Of a DNA stretch of 40,120 nucleotides, positions 7,717 to 14,456 are shown piece after piece. The stretch is from contig CALJAP010000026.1 of the NCBI GenBank assembly GCA_938027655.1, forward strand, positions 1 through 40,120, written 5' to 3'. Positions within the stretch are counted from its first letter, which is position 1; every line of letters starts with the position of its first letter. The DNA comes from an uncultured bacterium (lineage in GTDB: Bacteria > Armatimonadota > HRBIN16). Made by a program: the position numbers and the translations under genes. A model generated the notes under the pieces. That model was not told the DNA's origin and searched no databases. It was given only the letters and a program-made list of their open reading frames with translations.

Positions 7717-7796
7717 TCCCCCTGCCTGCGGGGGGACTACAGGGGGGGCTAACACCTCCCCCTACCTGCGGGGGGACCACAGGGGAGGCTAGCGGT
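7717..7796. repeat. 40-bp tandem repeat pair
   Basis: Two diverged units (7717-7756, 7757-7796) begin TCCCCCTGCCTGCGGGGGGA and TCCCCCTACCTGCGGGGGGA. Each contains a CCCCC/GGGGG hairpin and ends in (A/G)GGGG(A/G)GGCTA. They are probably related to the preceding 37-bp family by descent or by the same expansion process. Confidence 0.65.
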
Positions 7797-7822
7797 TCGG
7801 CAGGAGCCTCGCCCTCCCCAGA
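7797..7822 (+). repeat. GAGCCTCG-type small repeat
   Basis: The core GGAGCCTCGCCCTCCCC (7802-7818) matches the copies near 166-186 (minus) and 30462-30474 (plus). Confidence 0.4.
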
Positions 7823-7839
7823 ATGGTTGAGAGCGACAC

Positions 7840-7868
7840 TTGCCTTGCTCCCGTGAACTTGCTATAAT
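7840..7868 (+). promoter_or_regulatory. Promoter of the DUF3866-Nudix unit
   Basis: TTGCCT (7840-7845), a 17-bp spacer and a perfect TATAAT (7863-7868). The start would be near 7875, about 33 nt before the ATG. Confidence 0.75.
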
Positions 7869-7907
7869 AGGGCGCGTCCCAAAGCGGGAGCAAGGAGTGA
7901 GGAGCGC

Positions 7908-9011
7908 ATGATTTCCAAAGCGATTGGTACGGTCACCGAGGTACGTCAAACACGCGCGGGGGTGCAGGAACTGGTTGTGCAGAGTGGCGATGAAATCCGC
8001 CTCGCGTTAAACCATATCAACCTGACCGGCGTCGCGGATGTTGGTGATGCGGTGGTGCTGAATACCACCGCTACCGAGCTGGACCTCGGCTCCGGCGGAT
8101 ACGACATCGTGATCCATAACCTGACCCGCCCTTTGGAATCGACCCCAATGGACGGGCATATTGTCCGCCTGCGGTACACGCCAATGCAGCACACGGTGCT
8201 GGCGGTGGAGGAGCCCGCCTCGCCCCACCATGAGGTGATGCAGGACGCCACCTCGCTGGACGGGATGCCGGTGGTGTGCTGTGGACTGCACAGTCAGATT
8301 GCGCCGGTAGCCGCCGCGCTGTATCACTACGCAGGGGGAAGATGCCGGGTAGTATACGTAATGACCGACTCGGCCTCTCTGGCGCTGGGGGTCAGTCGCC
8401 TGGTCCCGGCGCTGAGCGAGGCGGGGCTGATACACGGTGTGGTCACTGTGGGACAGGCATACGGTGGAGACCTGGAGGCGGTGAACGTGTATAGCGGGCT
8501 GCTTGCCGCACGGCAGGTGATGGGAGCGGATGTGGCCATCGTGTCGCAGGGAGTGGGAAACACCGGCACGGCAACCACCTTCGGTTTCTCAGGCATTGAC
8601 CAGGGCATTGCTTTAAACGCCGCTGCCTCGTTGGGAGGGATCCCCGTTGCCTGTCTGCGCATCAGCTTTGCCGACCCACGTCCGCGTCACTATCGCGTAA
8701 GTCATCATACGTTGACCGTGTTGAGCAAGGTAGCGCTGACACGTTGTCACGTGCCGGTGCCCGAGCTCGCCCCTCCTCGCCTCTGGGAAGTGCTGGGGCA
8801 GCTGGAGGAGCATGGCATCGCGGCGAAGCATCTTATACGGGTGCTGGACGGTTCGGCGGCGCTGGAGGTTTTGCGCAAACATCGCATCCAGGTGACCACC
8901 ATGGGGCGCACTGTGCTGGAAGACCGTGAGTACTTCCTTGCGGCTGCCGCTGCGGGAGCGCACGCTGCAGAACTGGCTGTAACGCCCGAAACGGTGAAGC
9001 AGGTGGGATGA
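7908..9011 (+). CDS. DUF3866 family protein
   Basis: This 367-aa protein is recognisable as DUF3866, a conserved family found in Actinobacteria, Firmicutes and relatives with no established function. The first 80 residues form a small beta domain (IGTVTEVRQTRAGVQELVV, then LNHINLTGVADVGDAVVLNT and ELDLGSGGYDIVIHNL). The larger part is alpha/beta with Gly-rich motifs such as YHYAGGRCRVVYVMTDSASL and QGVGNTGTATTFGFSGIDQG, which look like ligand-binding loops. The start is supported by AAGGAGTGAGGAG. It overlaps the Nudix gene by 4 bp (ATGA), so the two are translationally coupled. This hints at a nucleotide- or cofactor-related role, but that is inference. Confidence 0.85.
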   Translation: MISKAIGTVTEVRQTRAGVQELVVQSGDEIRLALNHINLTGVADVGDAVVLNTTATELDLGSGGYDIVIHNLTRPLESTPMDGHIVRLRYTPMQHTVLAVEEPASPHHEVMQDATSLDGMPVVCCGLHSQIAPVAAALYHYAGGRCRVVYVMTDSASLALGVSRLVPALSEAGLIHGVVTVGQAYGGDLEAVNVYSGLLAARQVMGADVAIVSQGVGNTGTATTFGFSGIDQGIALNAAASLGGIPVACLRISFADPRPRHYRVSHHTLTVLSKVALTRCHVPVPELAPPRLWEVLGQLEEHGIAAKHLIRVLDGSAALEVLRKHRIQVTTMGRTVLEDREYFLAAAAAGAHAAELAVTPETVKQVG

Positions 9012-9553
9012 AACAGGTGCAGGAGAAGGTTATTCACTCAGAAAGAGTGTTCACGGGTCGGGTGGTCAACCTGCGGGTGGACACCGTTCGCTTGCCTAAC
9101 GGCAGAACCTCGCAACGAGAGATCGTAGAGCATCGCGGCGCGGTGGCTATCGTACCCCTGCTGGACGACGAGACCGTGCTGATGATACGGCAGTTTCGGC
9201 TGGCGGTTAATGAGGTGCTGCTGGAGGTGCCTGCGGGCACTCTGGAGCCTGACGAGCCACCGGAGGTGTGCGCTGCGCGCGAGCTGGAAGAGGAGGCAGG
9301 GTACCGTGCGAACACCCTGCGCAAACTGTTCAGCCAGTACCTCGCCCCTGGCTACTCACAGGAGATACTGCATGTGTTTTTGGCGCAACACCTGGAGAAG
9401 ACTGCCCAGCGCACGGAGGAGGATGAGAACGTCGAGGTCGTATCTATGCCTCTTCACCGCGCGGTGGAAATGGTGTTATCAGGCGAGATACGAGACGCTA
9501 AGACCATTGCTGCGCTGCTGGTCACGCACTACATACTGACCAATCGACGGTAG
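9008..9553 (+). CDS. Nudix hydrolase, ADP-ribose pyrophosphatase type
   Basis: This 181-aa enzyme would cleave ADP-ribose (or a related nucleoside diphosphate sugar) to AMP and ribose-5-phosphate. The Nudix box is intact: G, five residues, E, seven residues, then REL-EEEAGY (GTLEPDEPPEVCAARELEEE, near residues 77-98). The upstream MIRQFRLAVNEVLLEVPAG strand pattern is typical of ADP-ribose pyrophosphatases. Its start codon overlaps the DUF3866 stop. The last 25 bp overlap the 3' end of the convergent glycosyltransferase gene, leaving no space for a terminator. Confidence 0.92.
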   Translation: MKQVQEKVIHSERVFTGRVVNLRVDTVRLPNGRTSQREIVEHRGAVAIVPLLDDETVLMIRQFRLAVNEVLLEVPAGTLEPDEPPEVCAARELEEEAGYRANTLRKLFSQYLAPGYSQEILHVFLAQHLEKTAQRTEEDENVEVVSMPLHRAVEMVLSGEIRDAKTIAALLVTHYILTNRR

Positions 9554-10602
9554 CACTCCAGCAGATGCTGTGCGGTACGCTCCCAGGTGAAGTGTTGTAG
9601 CACGTAGTCCCTGCCCCGTTTCCCCATGTCGCGCCATAGTGGGCGCAGGGAGAGTGCCTGCTGCAGGGCGTGCGCAAGTGCAGTGGGGTCATCAGGGGTA
9701 ACCAGCCAGCCTGTTTCGTTGGGCAACACCACTTCTGCCAAACCGCCCGCGTCGGAAGCGATAACCGGCTTCTCCGCTGCCATCGCCTCCAGAGCGAACA
9801 ATCCTAATCCTTCCCGGCGCGAGGGTACTACCGCTACGTCACACGCCGCCCACACGCTATCCAGAGCAGGAAGGAAACCGGTAAACCGCACCCTCTCCCC
9901 GACTCCTGCCTGTGATGCAAGCCTTAGCAAAGCATCCCGTTGGGGGCCCTCACCCACAACCAGCGCAAACCACTCAGGAGCATGTGCCAGCGCTTTTAGC
10001 AGCACATCGATCCCCTTGTCTTCCATCAATCGTGCAACGCATAGCGCTACCGGAACACCCTCTGGCAGGTTCCACTGCTGGCGGGCGGTCAGCCTGTCCA
10101 CTTCGCGGGGGCGTATGGCGTCCGCATCAACGCCGCCGGGCACTATTTCGCACTTCGGCTCCGATTGCGGAAAATGACGCAGCCATGCGTCGCGTGCCGC
10201 CTGCGAGACCGCCAGAATTCGCCCTGCCGAACGAGCGGCGCGGCTCAGGAGCCAGCGTGCAGGGGGAACCAGATGTTCTGGAGGAAGGTTATGCAGAGTA
10301 AAAACCCAGCGGCGAGGCGGCGACAGCGCAAGCACCCCAGCGGCTCGCAGTCCATGCGCATGGAAAAGGTCATAATCCCTTTGCCAGCCCTTTGCCTGCA
10401 CGGCACAGCGCAGGTCAGCCAGAATCTGTGGGCGGTCGGCAACCTCCCAGCGTAAAGTGTGGTACGATGGTAAGGCGGGGTGCATCGCCGACGGGCAAGC
10501 GATCGCACACTTTACCCCTTTCTGCTCGAGGCGCGGTACAACGTTCTGCAGGAAACGCAGCACCCCACCCGCCGCAGGACGTGCCAGATGCAACACGCGC
10601 AT
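9529..10602 (-). CDS. Glycosyltransferase family 4 (GT-B fold)
   Basis: This 357-aa retaining glycosyltransferase has an N-terminal Rossmann half starting LHLARPAAGGVLRFLQNVVP and a C-terminal donor-binding half (about 170-340). Motifs: VARLMEDKGIDVLLKAL, VVGEGPQRDALLRLA, VRFTGFLPALDSVWAACDVAVVPS, and the EX7E pattern in REGLGLFALEAMAAEKPVIA. The acceptor and donor are unknown; the family builds surface glycans, glycolipids and glycosylated metabolites. It is third in a tight leftward operon, 6 bp after cdaR. In Firmicutes this position is often taken by glmM, so an envelope role fits, but the link is only positional. Confidence 0.92.
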   Translation of the reverse strand: MRVLHLARPAAGGVLRFLQNVVPRLEQKGVKCAIACPSAMHPALPSYHTLRWEVADRPQILADLRCAVQAKGWQRDYDLFHAHGLRAAGVLALSPPRRWVFTLHNLPPEHLVPPARWLLSRAARSAGRILAVSQAARDAWLRHFPQSEPKCEIVPGGVDADAIRPREVDRLTARQQWNLPEGVPVALCVARLMEDKGIDVLLKALAHAPEWFALVVGEGPQRDALLRLASQAGVGERVRFTGFLPALDSVWAACDVAVVPSRREGLGLFALEAMAAEKPVIASDAGGLAEVVLPNETGWLVTPDDPTALAHALQQALSLRPLWRDMGKRGRDYVLQHFTWERTAQHLLECYRRLVSM

Positions 10603-10608
10603 GGGAGT

Positions 10609-11559
10609 TTATGGCGCCGGACGTTCCGGCAACCGACGCACACGCACCGAGACCCGCACACTGGATGTCGTCAACTGCACGCCGTCCACAGTGCGTAACG
10701 GCACGCTTCTGATAACGTCGGATGTCAGGTTGTCGATATCGATAGGCTCGGTTTCCACACTGTGCACCCGCGCCAGCACCTCTGGCTTCCCCGAAATGAC
10801 CACCGTACGCGGCTCGATAGCAATCTCCTCGATGGCGACGCTGGGGTCGGGCTTGCCTTTCCACACCGGCGTGACCAGCACCGTCTTGGTGAGGCTCACT
10901 GGCGTCAGCTTCAGCACCACCCGTGCGTGCGTGGGACGGATGGTTACGCCGCCGCTAACGGGGCGATTGTCCGCGTCTAGGGCAACAACAGGCAGGTCTT
11001 CGTCTACCTCGTCGCCTAACTTCGCGGGCACGGCATTCACAATGAGCCGCCGTACCTGACTGACCTTCTCGCGCGGACCGGACACCACCGCCGTTTCGGG
11101 AAAAACAAGGGGGGAGAGGTAGACATAGCCCTCGGGGGGCGTGTTGACAAAAAGACATTCTATCTTGAACTCCTTGCTGATACGTTTGGTCAACGTGACC
11201 TGTACCGTTGGAGGGATGACCTCTACCTGTACATCCTGCAGTATATCTTTGCTCAGGTTCAGTAGCACGGGCAGTCTTTGCTTCCCTTCTGCCGAACCGG
11301 ACACATCCACCGTGGCGCGGATGCCGCGTGGAGCTATCTGTTCCACACTGCTACGCACGCCGGTGAGCACCACTGTCACCTGCGACGGGTTGACTACCGG
11401 TGGCTCGTAGCCGTTCTGCAGGTGCTGTACCTCCACGTCTACTGTAAACCGCTGGGTAATAGTGGGGTTTTTCTCCGCGTTAACGTACAGCCATATCAGT
11501 ATTGCACTGCTCAACGCCATCAGCTTCTCAGGGATGTTCTCGCGAAGCACACGCCACAT
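10609..11559 (-). CDS. cdaR: YbbR-domain protein, diadenylate cyclase regulator
   Basis: This 316-aa protein has one N-terminal transmembrane helix (LMALSSAILIWLYVNAEKNP, about residues 12-31) and an extracytoplasmic run of YbbR repeats. Each repeat has a V-x-V-x-x-x-L pattern. They include VVNPSQVTVVLTGVRSSVEQ, VSPRE-like PETAVVSGPREKVSQVRR and PRTVVISGKPEVLARVHSV, suggesting three to four repeats. CdaR proteins bind the membrane diadenylate cyclase CdaA and tune c-di-AMP synthesis. It starts 6 bp after cdaA, preceded by AGGAGG. Assignment is by architecture and by its neighbour. Confidence 0.9.
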   Translation of the reverse strand: MWRVLRENIPEKLMALSSAILIWLYVNAEKNPTITQRFTVDVEVQHLQNGYEPPVVNPSQVTVVLTGVRSSVEQIAPRGIRATVDVSGSAEGKQRLPVLLNLSKDILQDVQVEVIPPTVQVTLTKRISKEFKIECLFVNTPPEGYVYLSPLVFPETAVVSGPREKVSQVRRLIVNAVPAKLGDEVDEDLPVVALDADNRPVSGGVTIRPTHARVVLKLTPVSLTKTVLVTPVWKGKPDPSVAIEEIAIEPRTVVISGKPEVLARVHSVETEPIDIDNLTSDVIRSVPLRTVDGVQLTTSSVRVSVRVRRLPERPAP

Positions 11560-11565
11560 GCCCCT

Positions 11566-12486
11566 CTACCTCCTCTCCGCCGGTTGTGCGGACTGTCGCC
11601 GACCCTGTTGCCGACGCCAGAAACCCCACGTGGGACGCCAGCGCATGGTCTGGCGCAGGCTTTCCAGCGCCTGCTTCGGCGGCTGCGCGGTGAGCAGACT
11701 CATCAGACGCTCGCGCAGAGTATCTTCGCGAAAGCCGCGCTGCAACCGCCCCGAGAAGGCAACCGAGATGATGCCCGTTTCCTCCGAGACCACCAGAGCA
11801 ACCGCTCCTCTCTCCGATGCGCCTATCGCCGCCTTATGGCGCATGTGCACGTTCTGGTCCGCTATCGGGTTCTCGGTCAATGGAAGCGTGCAGCCGGCGG
11901 CGATAATGCGGTCTCCCCAGATAACCACCGCGCCGTCGTGTAGCGGGTTGCCCGGATAAAATAGAGAGGTAAGCAGACGCGCGTTGACCTTTGCGTCGAT
12001 AGGCACCCCGGGCGAGACGTAGTAGTCCAGAGAGGGATACGGTTCGAACACGATGAGCGCGCCTATTTTCTGCCGTGCCATCTCGGTAGCAGCGCGCACC
12101 ACCTCATTCACCACCACTGTCAGGTTCTCGCGCCCGACGGGGTTGATGCTTTGTCCCCAGAAGCCAAGCCGTCCCATCTCCTCCAGCACGTGGCGCAGCT
12201 CGGGGTAGAAGAGAATGACCAGCGCCACAGGACCCAGGGGGAGTACCTGCCGCATTAACCAGTTCAAGGTAGTTAAGCCCAGCTTGCCGCTAATGTACAT
12301 CAGCAGGAAAAAGAGGAATAGCCCCGACATGATTTGCCACGCGCGGGTGCCCTTCGCCAGGAGAATAAGGCGATATAGCAAATAGGCCACTGCGAGAACA
12401 TCTACCACCAGCACCAGCGTGGATGCCACATCCAGTTCCCTTAGTGTTACCAGTAACGGTTTGAATACCGTTTCAACGACGGACAA
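11566..12486 (-). CDS. cdaA: Membrane diadenylate cyclase (c-di-AMP synthase)
   Basis: CdaA joins two ATP into cyclic di-AMP at the inner membrane. The 306-aa product has about three N-terminal helices (residues 22-44, 51-76, 80-95), the usual YPELRHVLEEMGRLGFW linker and a DAC domain (about 120-260). The catalytic DGA is at 184-186. The second signature, usually RHR, reads RHK (216-218) before AAIGASE, a conservative change. The start is a TTG at 12486 preceded by AGGGTGGTGCG; the nearest ATG would remove the membrane helices. It is first in the cdaA-cdaR-glycosyltransferase operon with its own promoter. The C-terminal 45 residues are basic and Gln/Trp-rich, of unknown use. Confidence 0.93.
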   Translation of the reverse strand: MSVVETVFKPLLVTLRELDVASTLVLVVDVLAVAYLLYRLILLAKGTRAWQIMSGLFLFFLLMYISGKLGLTTLNWLMRQVLPLGPVALVILFYPELRHVLEEMGRLGFWGQSINPVGRENLTVVVNEVVRAATEMARQKIGALIVFEPYPSLDYYVSPGVPIDAKVNARLLTSLFYPGNPLHDGAVVIWGDRIIAAGCTLPLTENPIADQNVHMRHKAAIGASERGAVALVVSEETGIISVAFSGRLQRGFREDTLRERLMSLLTAQPPKQALESLRQTMRWRPTWGFWRRQQGRRQSAQPAERR

Positions 12487-12527
12487 CGCACCACCCTGCT
12501 TATCGAGAGTCTGATGGGGACAGTTTC

Positions 12528-12556
12528 AGTATAGCATAACACCGCTGGCTCTGCAA
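12528..12556 (-). promoter_or_regulatory. Promoter of the cdaA operon
   Basis: Minus strand: TTGCAG (12551-12556), a 17-bp spacer and TATACT (12528-12533). It lies in the gene-poor stretch 12487-12895, which otherwise contains only the decayed gene at 12617-12860. Confidence 0.65.
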
Positions 12557-12616
12557 TCGGCTTTCCCCGTTATCTCTGACACCACTGGTGGGCGGAATGT
12601 TCCAGCAATTCGGATG

Positions 12617-12860
12617 CTACCCTGTTGTCTCCGTACGCAACTGGCGGAATTGGACAACGCCTGGCGAGAATTCTCCCGCTACTATCCACTCTACCCCCTG
12701 TTGCTCGGCAGTCTTTAGCGTATTATCGGTAGCCCATTCCTGACCGATCACGACGGGCGTAGCACCGCAGCAGTTCGTTGCTCAACAGCACCCGCCTCAG
12801 CTCAGCACGCCACTCAGGGTGCTCTTCCAGTATGCGAATCAGGTCGCGAAGGTCGTCCAC
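12617..12860 (-). pseudogene. Decayed coiled-coil/PD-(D/E)XK-like gene
   Basis: Two coding-looking segments lie in different frames. The first starts at a GTG (12860) with GAGGATGATAG before it and reads VDDLRDLIRILEEHPEWRAE, then LRRVLLSNELL, ending at TAA (12723-12725). This is the typical N-terminus of coiled-coil proteins that carry a C-terminal nuclease-like domain (DUF3782-type). The second, shifted frame reads VVIGQEWATDNTLKTAEQQG and VEWIVAGEFSPG, ending at 12617-12619, and looks like the C-terminal strand-helix of such a nuclease domain. The middle of the gene is missing. I infer an internal deletion with a frameshift. The family name is from memory of the pattern; the joined coding appearance is direct. 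Confidence 0.55.
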
Positions 12861-12895
12861 CTATCATCCTCGTCATCTCCCTGTTCTCGCTTACA

Positions 12896-13537
12896 TCATA
12901 CCATATCGAGAAACGAGCTATCCACCTGGCGCTCAAAAATCCATCGCAGCAACGGTATCGCTGCCGAGAGGGTTTTCGCACGGTGGCTAATCTGGTTCTT
13001 GCGCTCCATCGGCAGCTCCGCCATTGTGCAGCCCAGCTTGGGCAGGTAGAACACGGGGTCATAGCCAAAGCCATGTTCACCGCGAGGCTCCGGGTAAATC
13101 CATCCGCGGCACGTATCACGCAGGATATACTCAGCGTCCCACGGCGTGCTGATGGCGACCACCGAGTTGAATCGCGCTCCACGTTGCTCCTGCGGCACGC
13201 CGCTCAATAGCTCCAGTAGTTTGGCGATTTTGACATCCCACGGCGTCTCTTCTCCCGCGAACCGCTTGGAGTGCACGCCCGGCTTGCCGCCCAGATAGTC
13301 TACCTCCAGCCCGCTGTCGTCGGCAATGCACACCCTGCCCGTATGCGCCACAGCCGCGCGTGCTTTGATGAGTGCGTTGGTGAGGTAGTCGTCGCCGTCC
13401 TCTTCGGGTTCGGGATATGGAGGAAAATCGCGCAAAGACTTGATAGCGATGCCGTCCTCTTCCAGCACTTGCAGCAGGGCATGCATCTCACGAAACTTTT
13501 TTACGTTGTTGGTGGCGATGACCAGTTCACGCACCAT
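12896..13537 (-). CDS. rdgB: XTP/dITP pyrophosphatase (RdgB/HAM1)
   Basis: This house-cleaning enzyme hydrolyses dITP, XTP and related non-canonical purine nucleotides to monophosphates. The 213-aa product shows the family start LVIATNNVKKFREM, the general-base region ADDSGLEVDYLGGKPGVHSKRFAG, FGYDPVFYLP and SHRAKTLSA. The start ATG directly abuts the rph stop (0 bp gap), so translation is coupled. The rph-rdgB arrangement is conserved in many bacteria. The C-terminal tail (FERQVDSSFLDMV) is slightly longer than typical. Confidence 0.95.
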   Translation of the reverse strand: MVRELVIATNNVKKFREMHALLQVLEEDGIAIKSLRDFPPYPEPEEDGDDYLTNALIKARAAVAHTGRVCIADDSGLEVDYLGGKPGVHSKRFAGEETPWDVKIAKLLELLSGVPQEQRGARFNSVVAISTPWDAEYILRDTCRGWIYPEPRGEHGFGYDPVFYLPKLGCTMAELPMERKNQISHRAKTLSAAIPLLRWIFERQVDSSFLDMV

Positions 13538-14263
13538 CTACAGGATGTCCTTCAGTACCTCGCGTTGTATCTGGAAGATTTGCTGTAAGCCCATCTGCGC
13601 CAAGTCCAGCAGCTTGTTCAGACGGTCTCTTCCGAAGGGCAACCCCTCTGCTGTGCCCTGTACCTCCACGAACTTCCCCTTGCCCGTCATGACCACGTTC
13701 ATATCCACCGACGCCTGGTAGTCTTCGTCGTAACAGAGATCAAGCAAATCCGCTCCCCCCACTACGCCCACGCTCACCGCCGCCACGATGTCGGTGAGTG
13801 GCATGTGTTTGATCATGCCTTTCTGGCGCATCCAGTGCAGCGCTTCCGCCAGCGCGACGAAACCGCCGGTAATGGACGCCGTGCGCGTGCCTCCGTCTGC
13901 CTGCAGCACATCGCAGTCGATGGTAATGGTGCGTTCGCCTATGCTCTCCAGCTGCACTACCGAACGCAACGCTCGCCCAATGAGCCGTTGAATCTCCATT
14001 GTGCGCCCGCCCGGTGCGCCTTTGGTGATTTCGCGCGGTGTGCGCTGGCGGCAGGAGCGAGGCAACATGCCGTACTCGGCGGTCACCCAGCCGGTTCCCG
14101 TGCCTTTGAGGAAAGGCGGAACGCGCTCTTCTACTGAGGCGGTACAAATCACGCGGGTATCCCCCGCTTCGATCAGACAAGAACCTTCTGCGTATTTCAT
14201 CACCCCCCGCGTTAAGCGCAGGGGACGCAGCTCCTGTGAGCCGCGTCCATCAGGACGTGCCAT
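13538..14263 (-). CDS. rph: Ribonuclease PH
   Basis: RNase PH trims tRNA 3' ends by phosphorolysis. The 241-aa product is of full family length with [44 protein letters not shown], the conserved [11 protein letters not shown] and [18 protein letters not shown] segments, and [18 protein letters not shown]. The ATG at 14263 has AAAGGGG 8 nt upstream. A TATAAT lies further up, without a good -35 box. The gene lies 74 bp downstream of, and on the same strand as, a tRNA-Arg gene with a consensus promoter, so read-through from the tRNA could contribute to its expression. Confidence 0.96.
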   Translation of the reverse strand: MARPDGRGSQELRPLRLTRGVMKYAEGSCLIEAGDTRVICTASVEERVPPFLKGTGTGWVTAEYGMLPRSCRQRTPREITKGAPGGRTMEIQRLIGRALRSVVQLESIGERTITIDCDVLQADGGTRTASITGGFVALAEALHWMRQKGMIKHMPLTDIVAAVSVGVVGGADLLDLCYDEDYQASVDMNVVMTGKGKFVEVQGTAEGLPFGRDRLNKLLDLAQMGLQQIFQIQREVLKDIL

Positions 14264-14298
14264 GAACAGACCCCTTTCTGCTGAGTTGCGTCACTATG

Positions 14299-14304
14299 AT
14301 TATA
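14299..14304 (-). promoter_or_regulatory. Possible -10 box for rph
   Basis: Perfect TATAAT on the minus strand, 35 nt before the rph ATG. No -35 match exists at 16-18 bp; TTGCTT lies 22 bp away. It is a weak promoter at best. Confidence 0.35.
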
Positions 14305-14337
14305 ACCGAAAAAGAGCCTGCAGGGGAAGCAACAAAA

Positions 14338-14412
<75 letters not shown>

Positions 14413-14425
14413 GCGCTACATCTTC

Positions 14426-14454
14426 ATTATAACCTTAATTCGCTCCGTTGTCAA
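14426..14454 (-). promoter_or_regulatory. Consensus promoter of tRNA-Arg
   Basis: Minus strand: perfect TTGACA (14449-14454), 17-bp spacer, perfect TATAAT (14426-14431). The start would be near 14419, seven bases before the tRNA. It begins 3 bp after the helicase stop. Confidence 0.88.
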
Positions 14455-14456
14455 AA

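Noticed and set aside
6691-7755. Long leftward frame opposite the oxidoreductase and running through the tandem repeats
   Set aside because: Its N-terminal part is translated repeat and the rest is a shadow of the oxidoreductase.
7620-7796. Possible CRISPR array (regular repeats of 37 and 40 bp)
   Set aside because: Units abut directly with no unique spacers, there are only two to three copies of each, and no cas genes are in the window.
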